Shown: one piece after another, positions 1-6,387 of the stretch
How positions within the stretch are numbered: the stretch's first letter is position 1
How the letters are laid out: each line of letters starts with the position of its first letter
Origin: an uncultured Eubacteriales bacterium
GTDB lineage: Bacteria; Bacillota; Clostridia; Oscillospirales; CAG-272
Direction of reading: 5' to 3'
Length of the DNA: 6,662 nucleotides
NCBI GenBank assembly: GCA_934481325.1
Contig: CAKSPL010000069.1
Location: 1-6,662 of the forward strand
The notes under the pieces: generated by a model
What the model was told of the DNA's origin: nothing
Seen by the model: only the letters and a program-made list of their open reading frames with translations
The model's database searches: none
Translations under genes and position numbers: made by a program

Positions 1-131
1 CTCCTGCTGAGGAGGCTGCTCCCGTTGAGGAAGCCGCTCCCGCCGAGGAAGCCGCTCCCGCCGAGGAAGCCGCTCCCGCCGAGGAAGCTGCTCCCGCCGA
101 GGAAGCCGCAGCCGAAACCGTTTCGGAATAA
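1..131 (+). CDS. rpsF: Ribosomal protein S6 (probable), 3' end with PAEEAA repeat tail
   Basis: Only the C-terminal end of this gene lies in the window. The reading frame (codons beginning at base 3) encodes six hexapeptides in a row, PAEEAA with one PVEEAA variant (bases 3-110), then AETVSE and a TAA stop at 129-131. No S6 core domain is visible, so the identification rests on position: the gene ends 27 nt before ssb, which is followed by rpsR, and rpsF-ssb-rpsR is a classic bacterial gene order. S6 proteins of several clostridia and other bacteria carry low-complexity acidic/alanine-rich C-terminal tails, which fits. S6 binds S18 on the platform of the 30S subunit. The 18-bp units are nearly identical at the DNA level, so tail length could vary by slippage. 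An unrelated repeat-tailed protein cannot be excluded from this fragment alone. Confidence 0.75.
   Translation, partial: PAEEAAPVEEAAPAEEAAPAEEAAPAEEAAPAEEAAAETVSE
3..116 (+). repeat. 18-bp in-frame tandem repeat coding PAEEAA
   Basis: Six 18-bp units encode the hexapeptide tail of the upstream gene. The units at 27-44, 45-62 and 63-80 are identical (gaggaagccgctcccgcc); those at 9-26 and 81-98 differ by a few, mostly silent, changes, and 99-116 is the degenerate last copy. The period is a multiple of three, so gain or loss of copies keeps the frame. Confidence 0.9.
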
Positions 132-144
132 GAAATCAAGGAAC

Positions 145-150
145 AGGAGG
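145..150 (+). promoter_or_regulatory. Ribosome binding site of ssb
   Basis: A perfect AGGAGG lies 8 nt before the ATG at 159, which settles the ssb start. No promoter is evident in the 27-nt gap after the preceding stop codon, so ssb is read as part of the upstream transcript. Confidence 0.85.
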
Positions 151-158
151 CGTTTGAT

Positions 159-629
159 ATGTCAAGTCTGTATCTCAACAAAGTAATTCTTTGCGGTCGT
201 CTGACCGCCGATCCGGAGCTGAAACAAACCACGAGCGGGCTTCCGGTTGTGTCTTTTACACTGGCTGTCAACCGCAGATTTCAATCCAAATCTGCCGATG
301 CGAATCAGGGCGGACAGGCTGATTTCATCAACCTGGTTGCCTGGCGGCAAACGGCGGAATTTATTTCCAAGTATTTCAAAAAAGGTTCCGCACTCTGCGT
401 AACCGGAACGATTCAGACCCGCAAATGGCAGGACAAAAACGGCGAAAACCGCTATGCGACCGAGGTCGTGGTGGATGACGCGATGTTTGTGGACAGCCGC
501 AACGAGGCTAACCCCGGTGGCACGCAGAGCTATACGCCCGACGCGTATAACGCACCGTCCTTCTCCACTCCCGCGGCAAGCGCGCCGAACTTTGAGGAGC
601 TGAAGACGGATGACGACCTGCCCTTCTGA
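159..629 (+). CDS. ssb: Single-stranded DNA-binding protein
   Basis: This 156-aa protein binds single-stranded DNA during replication, recombination and repair. Residues 1 to about 112 form the OB fold, with the family-typical start LNKVILCGRLTADPEL, the VSFTLAVNR strand and INLVAWRQTAEFISKYFKKG. Residues 113-147 are a Pro/Ser/Ala/Asn-rich flexible linker, and the acidic tip DDDLPF (151-156) is the conserved docking peptide for SSB partner proteins. Length matches bacterial SSB (roughly 150-180 aa). The ATG has an ideal Shine-Dalgarno. It sits between the presumed rpsF end (27 nt) and rpsR (35 nt), the usual S6-SSB-S18 arrangement, so its level is probably tied to ribosomal protein transcription. 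The terminal tip suggests the housekeeping SSB rather than a phage copy. Confidence 0.97.
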   Translation: MSSLYLNKVILCGRLTADPELKQTTSGLPVVSFTLAVNRRFQSKSADANQGGQADFINLVAWRQTAEFISKYFKKGSALCVTGTIQTRKWQDKNGENRYATEVVVDDAMFVDSRNEANPGGTQSYTPDAYNAPSFSTPAASAPNFEELKTDDDLPF

Positions 630-646
630 CAGGTCACAAAATTCAA

Positions 647-653
647 AAGGAGG
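647..653 (+). promoter_or_regulatory. Ribosome binding site of rpsR
   Basis: AAGGAGG lies 11 nt before the ATG at 665. Spacing is slightly long but the match is strong, and no better start codon is nearby. Confidence 0.75.
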
Positions 654-664
654 ATTTCGTTATT

Positions 665-919
665 ATGGATAGAACTGAAAACACGGTACGCCCGGCTCGC
701 CCGATGAACCGCAAGAGAAAAAAGGTTTGCATTTTCTGCGCGGATAAGGTGGCGTTTATCGATTACAAGGATACCGCAAAACTGAAAAAGTTTATCAGCG
801 AGCGCGGCAAGATTCTGCCCCGCCGGATTTCCGGCACCTGTGCGAAGCACCAGCGCGAGCTGAACACCGCAATCAAGCGTTCCCGTCAGGTGGCTCTGCT
901 GCCTTATGTGACCGACTGA
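665..919 (+). CDS. rpsR: 30S ribosomal protein S18
   Basis: This 84-aa protein is S18, which pairs with S6 on the small-subunit platform. The family core is clear: FIDYKD (31-36), LKKFISERGKILPRR (40-54) and AIKRSRQVALLPY (69-81). It carries CIFC (C22, C25) and later C59 and H62 in TCAKH, the residues of the cysteine-bearing (zinc-type) S18 form; Bacillus subtilis S18, from memory, lacks most of these. The N-terminus is basic (RKRKK, 16-20). Length is normal. It is the last gene of the rpsF-ssb-rpsR operon and is followed 21 nt later by a strong terminator. Zinc binding is inferred from the residue pattern only. Confidence 0.97.
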   Translation: MDRTENTVRPARPMNRKRKKVCIFCADKVAFIDYKDTAKLKKFISERGKILPRRISGTCAKHQRELNTAIKRSRQVALLPYVTD

Positions 920-930
920 TTTGAGGTTGC

Positions 931-968
931 AAAAAAAAAAGCAGGCACCTTTTGGTGCCTGCTTTTTT
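931..968. terminator. Bidirectional intrinsic terminator between converging operons
   Basis: A perfect 9-bp stem, GCAGGCACC (941-949) and GGTGCCTGC (954-962) with loop TTTT, is followed by T6 (963-968) on the + strand. On the - strand the same stem is followed by T10 (complement of the A10 at 931-940). It therefore ends the rpsR transcript and, from the other side, the signalling operon whose last stop codon is at 1065. The flanking A and T tracts can lengthen the stem further. Confidence 0.93.
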
Positions 969-1010
969 GCGCTCCGGTTTGTGCGCCCGGTTTCTAAGAC
1001 CTATTTTTTT

Positions 1011-1038
1011 GCCCCGCCGCTTTTGCGGCGGGGCTTTT
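1011..1038 (+). terminator. Second GC-rich hairpin, possible back-up terminator
   Basis: A perfect 10-bp stem, GCCCCGCCGC (1011-1020) and GCGGCGGGGC (1025-1034) with loop TTTT, is followed by TTTT and then CGGG on the + strand. The U tract is short, so termination would be weaker than at the first hairpin. On the - strand the stem is followed by A residues, not U, so it should not act as an intrinsic terminator there, although it may protect the 3' end of the operon mRNA. Confidence 0.55.
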
Positions 1039-1064
1039 CGGGTTCGATCTCCCCGCCCGCGGGG

Positions 1065-1418
1065 TCAGGCGTTCAGATCTTTCAACGCCGCCAAAACCGC
1101 CGCATACTCTTTTTGCACCGCCGCAAAAAGCTCCCCTGCACCGTCAAGGGCATTGCCCGGGCGCAGGTATTCCGTCAGTTCCGAGGAAGCCTGCCACAGT
1201 TTGCCGAAGCCAAGATTACTGCTGACCCCTTTCAGGGTATGCGCCGCGCGGAAAGCCCCCTCCCGGTCACCCCGGGAAAAAGCCGTTTCCAGCATCCCAT
1301 AGGTGGGGTCCCCGATAAATTTTGAGACAAAACGGAGAATGAATTGCTCGTTGCCCAGCCGTTTCTCCACATCCCGATATTCCGAGCCGATTTTTTCATA
1401 AAATTCCCGAATATTCAC
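1065..1418 (-). CDS. Stand-alone Hpt (histidine phosphotransfer) protein
   Basis: This 117-aa cytoplasmic protein is a histidine-containing phosphotransfer domain, which shuttles a phosphoryl group between receiver domains and has no kinase activity. The signature is AAHTLKGVSSNLG (58-70), with H60 as the phosphorylated histidine and the conserved K63 and G64 after it. The predicted fold is all helical. The start is a GTG at 1418-1416 (read as Met), supported by AAAGGAG at 1434-1428 with 9-nt spacing. It lies 18 nt after the stop of the hybrid kinase gene and is the last gene of the operon. The partner kinase ends in a receiver and has no Hpt of its own, so this protein most likely takes phosphate from that receiver (D648) and may pass it to the receiver inside the GGDEF/HD-GYP protein; the second step is inference. 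Confidence 0.9.
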   Translation of the reverse strand: MNIREFYEKIGSEYRDVEKRLGNEQFILRFVSKFIGDPTYGMLETAFSRGDREGAFRAAHTLKGVSSNLGFGKLWQASSELTEYLRPGNALDGAGELFAAVQKEYAAVLAALKDLNA

Positions 1419-1427
1419 AAGTCCCCT

Positions 1428-1434
1428 CTCCTTT
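1428..1434 (-). promoter_or_regulatory. Ribosome binding site of the Hpt gene (supports a GTG start)
   Basis: On the - strand AAAGGAG lies 9 nt before the GTG at 1418. This decides the start, since no ATG is present nearby in frame. Confidence 0.75.
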
Positions 1435-1436
1435 GC

Positions 1437-3590
1437 TCAAAGAAATTTTTGAATCGTATCAATCAGTTTGCGCATCTCCACCGGCTTGGCGATATGCTCA
1501 TTCATTCCCGCCGCCAGTGTGCGCTCCACATCATCCGCATAGGCATTGGCAGTCATCGCGATAATCGGCACACGGTGCGCATCCTCGCGCTCCATTGTAC
1601 GGATGGCTCCCGTAGCCTGGATTCCGTCCATCACCGGCATCATCAAATCCATCAGGATGGCGCGGAATTCCACGGGGGCACTTGCGGCAAAAATCTCCAC
1701 CGCTTCCGCTCCGTTTTTCGCCTTCACCACGGTGGCACCCTCGGTGGTCAGCATAAATTCCGCAATTTCCATATTCAGGGCATTATCCTCCACCAAAAGG
1801 ATTTTCACGCCCTGCAATTCCCGTGCATCGGCATCCGCACTGCCCTTATCGGCTTCTGCCGGCACGGCGGCGGTGTCCGTGAGAAACGGCAATTTCAGGG
1901 TAAACGCGGAACCCTCGCCCTGCACGCTGTGTACCGAAATTTCACCGTTTATACCGTCCACCAGCCGCCGGACGATAGCAAGCCCCAATCCGGTGCCGCT
2001 GTAAGTGGACTTATAGGAAACGTTCTCCTGGGTGAAGGGCTCAAACATCCGTTTCTGAAATTCCTCGCTCATTCCGATTCCGGTATCACGGCAAACAATT
2101 TCAAATACCGCACGGTGAGGGTCCTGCCTGACCGGCAATTGCTTCACCGAAAAGGTAATGCTTCCGCCTTTTTTGTTATACTTTATGGCATTACCGAGCA
2201 GATTCACGCAGATTCTTTTCAGCGGGACTGCCCCGCCGTAAAGGCACGGGCTTTGGATTTCGCCCTTTTCGTAATTCAGCGCGATTCCGTGTTCTGCCGC
2301 CTGATAACTCATCATAGAAACCACTTCGCCGAGCAGCTTTTCGACGTTGAAATGCTCGTTTTTCCACATCAACTCACCAGAATCCAGTTTGCTCATATCC
2401 AGAATGTCGTTCACCAGCTCCAGGAGATACCCGGAGGTTTCCATCACCTTTTCCCGGCAATATTTCTGCTTTTCGAGGTCGTCCGCATAATAGTTCCCGA
2501 TGCGGACCAGCCCCTGAATCCCGTTAATCGGCGTGCGGATATCGTGGCTCATCCGCCGCAGGAAATCGGTTTTGGCTTCGTTGGCGCGCATTGCCTCATC
2601 GGCAAGGCGTTTTACCTGCGCGTTATGTACCGCCTCGTCCTTCCGCTTTTCCTTTTCCTTGGCACTGGTGACTCTGCTGTACACCAAAAGCGAGGTGCCA
2701 ATCAAAATTACATACACCACCGCCAAGTAAGCCAGTGTCAGCGAGCGTTCGGTAAAAACCTCTTTTTCGGTCAGATAGGTATAAACATAATACCCCTTTA
2801 CACGCCCGCGCATTGCATAATACTTTACACCGGAATCCGAAAAGCGAATCAGCTCTTCATCGGTATTCTGTGAGCGGATTGCCATCACCGCCCCGCACTC
2901 CTCTACGGGCTTGCCCATCAGGGCGGAGGTGGTGGAGGCAATCACGTTGGCACCGTCCGTGACAGTGATATGAATGGAGGAAACCTCGAAATCCTCCAAC
3001 AGGGTGGAAACCGACATTGAGGTTCCCACCACGGATTTTGCATCCTGCTTCAGGTAGCACAGCAGGACGCCGGTGCCGCCCGGCATAGCCGCCATCACAT
3101 AATCATAATAAAACCCGTCGGCACCCGAAAGCCGTTCGGCATAGCATTTCTGCGGGCAATCGGCAACGTCGGCAAACCGGCTCAGGATATTTGCCCACAC
3201 ATCCGCAATCAGTCCATTCTCACAGCTATATATAGTTTCCCCCGTAGCACGGTTGGTGACGATGATTCCGGTCAGCCTCTGATCGCGCACATATTCCGCC
3301 AGAATGGCAGAGGTTTCTTCTGTTCGCTCCGCCCCCAGCTCCCGCCGGATCAGATTGACCTTGTCAATCATAGAAATCAGACTTTTCGTTTCACTCTCTG
3401 ACCGAATATCGTCATATCTGACGCACTGCCGCTCGATATACCCGATCATTTGCTGCATTTCCGCCCTTGCGCTCGCCTTCCCGCGCACGGTCTGGATGGA
3501 AAAGACCAGATAAAATGCCGTTATACCAAGCACCACAAGCGCAATGACCAGCAAAAGGAGCACCCTTTTGTTTGCACTACTTTTCTTCAT
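1437..3590 (-). CDS. Membrane hybrid sensor histidine kinase with C-terminal receiver
   Basis: This 717-aa protein senses a signal outside the membrane and autophosphorylates on histidine. Order of parts: transmembrane helix 1 (about 9-31), an extracytoplasmic sensor region of about 250 residues (32-285, perhaps a Cache-like fold; several cysteines including C123, C145, C149), transmembrane helix 2 (about 286-305), a charged coiled linker (310-340), HisKA with the H-box MSHDIRTPINGI (H349), and HATPase with the N-box NLLGNAIKY (463-471), DTGIGM (502-507), FEPF (516-519) and GTGLGL (532-537). An acidic Ala-rich linker leads to a receiver (about 595-717) with E601/D602, phospho-acceptor D648, T680 and K702. 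All catalytic residues are present. The start overlaps the end of the binding-protein gene by 14 nt, with AGAGG just upstream. The downstream Hpt is the likely next relay step. The ligand is unknown. Confidence 0.93.
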   Translation of the reverse strand: MKKSSANKRVLLLLVIALVVLGITAFYLVFSIQTVRGKASARAEMQQMIGYIERQCVRYDDIRSESETKSLISMIDKVNLIRRELGAERTEETSAILAEYVRDQRLTGIIVTNRATGETIYSCENGLIADVWANILSRFADVADCPQKCYAERLSGADGFYYDYVMAAMPGGTGVLLCYLKQDAKSVVGTSMSVSTLLEDFEVSSIHITVTDGANVIASTTSALMGKPVEECGAVMAIRSQNTDEELIRFSDSGVKYYAMRGRVKGYYVYTYLTEKEVFTERSLTLAYLAVVYVILIGTSLLVYSRVTSAKEKEKRKDEAVHNAQVKRLADEAMRANEAKTDFLRRMSHDIRTPINGIQGLVRIGNYYADDLEKQKYCREKVMETSGYLLELVNDILDMSKLDSGELMWKNEHFNVEKLLGEVVSMMSYQAAEHGIALNYEKGEIQSPCLYGGAVPLKRICVNLLGNAIKYNKKGGSITFSVKQLPVRQDPHRAVFEIVCRDTGIGMSEEFQKRMFEPFTQENVSYKSTYSGTGLGLAIVRRLVDGINGEISVHSVQGEGSAFTLKLPFLTDTAAVPAEADKGSADADARELQGVKILLVEDNALNMEIAEFMLTTEGATVVKAKNGAEAVEIFAASAPVEFRAILMDLMMPVMDGIQATGAIRTMEREDAHRVPIIAMTANAYADDVERTLAAGMNEHIAKPVEMRKLIDTIQKFL

Positions 3591-4407
3591 AACCTCTGAT
3601 CCCCGTCAGCGACAGCGACACATCCATCCCGTATTTTTCAAGCAGCTTTTCCACAAATCCGTCCGCCGTCATTTCCGCAAAGGTCTGCGTCAGTTTTTGC
3701 GCAAATTCCTCGTGCGTACCCTTTTCAAACGCCACGCCGATTTTTGCATTCAGCAGACTTTCCCCAAGCACCCGGTAGGTCCCCGCCGGGTACTCCTTTA
3801 TTCTGCTTTGCAGGGCGGTGCCATGCCCGGCAACGGCATCCACATAGCCCTTCCGCAATGCCGCAAACACATCGTCATTGGAAGGAAAGCAATACAGATT
3901 TTTCACTTCCGGAATGCGCGGATCACTGCCCGACGAGAAAATTTCATCGGGCTTGGAGGTTGCCTGTGCGGCAATGCTTTTGCCTGCCAAATCCGATAAA
4001 GTGTAAATGCTGCTCTCCGCCGGCACCACGACCACCTGTCGGCTGTTCAGATACGGACCCGCCCAGCAATAGGCATCCTCCCGCCCGGTCATAGAAAAGC
4101 AACCCCAAAGACAATCCACGGTTCCTTCGGCAAGCAGGCGGTTTTTCGCACTCCATTTGATTTTGACAAATTTTGCCCGGTAACCGAGCCTGCGCAGTGC
4201 TTCGGTTGCCAACTCTACGTCAAAGCCGGTAAAATTTCCGCCTTCTTCCGCGTAAAAATACGGTTCAAACTCGTCACTTCCCACCACAAGCTCAGGCAAT
4301 TGCTCTTCCTGCCCGTCGGCGTTTGCCGGATGACAGGCAAAAAGCGAGCCTGCGAAAAGTAAGAGTGCCATCATCAGCACCGGGAGACGGAACAACTGCC
4401 GTTTCAT
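3577..4407 (-). CDS. Solute-binding lipoprotein, family 3 (amino-acid-binding type)
   Basis: This 276-aa protein has a lipoprotein signal peptide: basic MKRQLFR, a hydrophobic core, and lipobox LFAC with C25 as the lipidated cysteine. The mature part has the two-lobe family-3 solute-binding fold: GFDVELATEALRRLG (61-75), the VDCLWGCFSMTGRED stretch (97-111, with the R109 position that often binds the ligand carboxylate), GPYLNSRQVVVV (117-128), DLAGKSIAAQ (139-148) and ALRKGYVDAVAGHGTAL (183-199). No permease or ATPase gene is in the window. It lies between a cyclic-di-GMP enzyme and a sensor kinase, so a role as ligand receptor for the kinase is more likely than transport; this is inference from context. 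The mature domain has four cysteines (C99, C103, C114, C173). Its ATG overlaps the upstream stop as ATGA, suggesting translational coupling. The ligand cannot be told from the sequence. Confidence 0.88.
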   Translation of the reverse strand: MKRQLFRLPVLMMALLLFAGSLFACHPANADGQEEQLPELVVGSDEFEPYFYAEEGGNFTGFDVELATEALRRLGYRAKFVKIKWSAKNRLLAEGTVDCLWGCFSMTGREDAYCWAGPYLNSRQVVVVPAESSIYTLSDLAGKSIAAQATSKPDEIFSSGSDPRIPEVKNLYCFPSNDDVFAALRKGYVDAVAGHGTALQSRIKEYPAGTYRVLGESLLNAKIGVAFEKGTHEEFAQKLTQTFAEMTADGFVEKLLEKYGMDVSLSLTGIRGYEEK

Positions 4408-6344
4408 TTTTTTCTGACACCTTCCTCGGAATAAGATGCATACAGCCCGACAAGATCCTCAGACAGTTCAAAAAAGCATTCCGCCACCAGCGGATTGAAG
4501 GAGGATATTTCCTCCCGGATAATCTGCATTGCCTTTTCGTGGGAATAGGCTTCTTTATAAACCCGCTTGCTGACCAGAGCGTCATACACGTCGCAAATGG
4601 ACACCACCTGCGCCGCAATCGGAATCTCCTCACCGATCAGCCCGTCCGGGTAGCCCTTGCCGTTATACTTTTCGTGATGATAACGGCAGATTTGCCACGC
4701 ATATTTCACCAGCGGCTCGTTGCGGGATTCTTTCAGGCTCCAAAGCATATCCGCGCCCACGGCAGAATGGGTTTTCATCACCTCAAATTCTTTCGGGGTG
4801 AGACGCCCCGGTTTATTGAGGATTTTCTCGTCAATGGCTATTTTTCCGATGTCGTGCAGGGCGGACGCGTTTTTGATTAAGTCAATATCCCTTGCCGACA
4901 GATGATATTGGTCGGTTTTCATCACGAGGCGGCGGAGTACCATTCCCGTCAGCTTCCGAATCTTTATCACGTGTCTGCCTCTCTCCCCGTTGCGGATTTC
5001 CACAATCTGGCTGAGGATACTTACCATCAGCCGGGAATCGTTTTCCTTTTCCACCATCTGCTCGGTCACGCGTTTGAGTAACCGGCGTTGCTTGGAATAG
5101 AGCTGAATGGTATTAATCACGCGGCGGTAAACCACCTTGATGTCAAACGGGCGATTGATGTAATCCGAAACGCCCAGCTCATACGCTTTCCGGATGGACT
5201 GATCCGATTCATCCCCCGTAATCATAATCACGGGAATTTCCTCAATCAGATGATGGACGTTCATATAAGACAGCACCTCAAAGCCGCCCATCCCCGGCAT
5301 AATCACGTCCAACAGCACCACGGAAATTTTGGAGCCGAACTTTTTGAGCATATCGATACATTCTTCCCCACTGCCCGCCTCAATAGTCTGAAACTCGTTG
5401 CCGAGAATGGAAACCAGGATTTCACGGTTCAGCTCAGAGTCATCCACAATCAGGACGCTCGGCTTTTCCTCCACCTTGCCCACGGTTTCATCCCGGTCGG
5501 TCACGATGCTGTTTTTACCCCGCTTTGCGCGATACATCAAAAGACCGTCCGCCCGTTCCACCGCCTTGCCCAGCGGCTCACCGTTCGTATAAGCGGCACC
5601 CATACTGACAGAGAGCCCCATCCCGGCAAAGCCCTCCACCTTGGTGTTGTTGATATGGGAGCGGATGCTGTAAAGCGTATCCAGAAATGCACCGGGCTCC
5701 TCCCCCGGGCAAAAAATCAGAAATTCGTCTCCCCCGTACCGAATCAGCTTGTCCTGTGTACCGAGGCATTTTTTGATTTCCTGCACAACGACCTGCAACA
5801 CAAGATCCCCCGCGGCGTGTCCGTAAACGTCATTGTAGAGCTTGAAGTCGTCCACGTCCAGCAACGCCACGCTCGCGTGCGGCACGGTGTTTTTCAGCCG
5901 TTCCTCATAAAAACGGCGGTTGTAACACCCGGTCAGCACGTCCAGGTAAATTTTTTCATAATAGCTGTTCAGCTCTGCTTCTGCCGCTTTTCCGCCGCCA
6001 AGCTCCGCCATAAAATCATCGTCAAATTCCCGCACCATTTCAATGACGAAAGGCTCGCCGTCCACCTCCACGTATTTTGCGGTAATCTGGAACGCCTGAT
6101 TGCCCACGCGCTCCAGCTTGGATCTGGTGAATTTTTCCGCCAACGCCCTTGCCGTAATGCAATAATCACACTGTCTTTCCTTTTTCCAGATATCAAAACA
6201 CTTGCCGCCCTCGGTTTTTGTGACGCCGTAGCCTTTTTGCGGCACATTGTTGCGATCCAGCACTCTGACACAGGTAAAATACCTGGACAGTACCCGAATC
6301 TCGTCCGCAAGCTGTCGATGAGTCAATCTCACAACGGTTTCCAT
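4404..6344 (-). CDS. Cys-motif/PAS-like-GGDEF-REC-HD-GYP cyclic-di-GMP enzyme
   Basis: This 646-aa soluble protein joins opposing cyclic-di-GMP activities. Residues 1-110 look like a small PAS-like sensor with C49-x9-C59-x2-C62. A helix (118-135) leads to a diguanylate cyclase domain starting DVLTGCYNRR (135-144) with an intact GGDEF at 204-208; the inhibitory RxxD site is replaced by GTQD (195-198). A receiver follows (about 295-415) with D301/D302, phospho-acceptor D346 in LLDVIMPG, T376, and Arg (R398) where Lys is usual. An HD-GYP phosphodiesterase domain (about 440-640) keeps H458, H497/D498, K501, H526, H556/H557, GYP (564-566) and D585. Both active sites look complete; which dominates may depend on phosphorylation of the receiver. 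It is the first gene of the operon. GGAGG (6352-6348) is only 3 nt from the ATG; a GTG four codons on would be 15 nt away, so the ATG is kept with some doubt. Confidence 0.95.
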   Translation of the reverse strand: METVVRLTHRQLADEIRVLSRYFTCVRVLDRNNVPQKGYGVTKTEGGKCFDIWKKERQCDYCITARALAEKFTRSKLERVGNQAFQITAKYVEVDGEPFVIEMVREFDDDFMAELGGGKAAEAELNSYYEKIYLDVLTGCYNRRFYEERLKNTVPHASVALLDVDDFKLYNDVYGHAAGDLVLQVVVQEIKKCLGTQDKLIRYGGDEFLIFCPGEEPGAFLDTLYSIRSHINNTKVEGFAGMGLSVSMGAAYTNGEPLGKAVERADGLLMYRAKRGKNSIVTDRDETVGKVEEKPSVLIVDDSELNREILVSILGNEFQTIEAGSGEECIDMLKKFGSKISVVLLDVIMPGMGGFEVLSYMNVHHLIEEIPVIMITGDESDQSIRKAYELGVSDYINRPFDIKVVYRRVINTIQLYSKQRRLLKRVTEQMVEKENDSRLMVSILSQIVEIRNGERGRHVIKIRKLTGMVLRRLVMKTDQYHLSARDIDLIKNASALHDIGKIAIDEKILNKPGRLTPKEFEVMKTHSAVGADMLWSLKESRNEPLVKYAWQICRYHHEKYNGKGYPDGLIGEEIPIAAQVVSICDVYDALVSKRVYKEAYSHEKAMQIIREEISSFNPLVAECFFELSEDLVGLYASYSEEGVRKK

Positions 6345-6387
6345 AGTCCTCCCGCGGGGATGCCCCCTTGCCCGTATTTGAATCGCC

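Noticed and set aside
1051..1064. Hairpin CCCCGC/GCGGGG next to the Hpt stop as a - strand terminator
   Set aside because: The loop would be only two bases and no U tract follows on the - strand; the T10-backed hairpin at 941-962 is the better candidate.
921..1325. + strand frame of 134 codons after rpsR
   Set aside because: It runs across both hairpins and the antisense strand of the Hpt gene, with no ribosome binding site and no recognisable motif.
1344..2873. Long + strand frame of 509 codons opposite the histidine kinase
   Set aside because: It is His/Arg/Phe-rich, lacks any recognisable domain and lies antisense to a kinase with all catalytic motifs; it is an antisense shadow frame.
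4323..4880. + strand frame of 185 codons opposite the HD-GYP domain
   Set aside because: It is antisense to the conserved HD-GYP region and shows no domain or plausible start signal.
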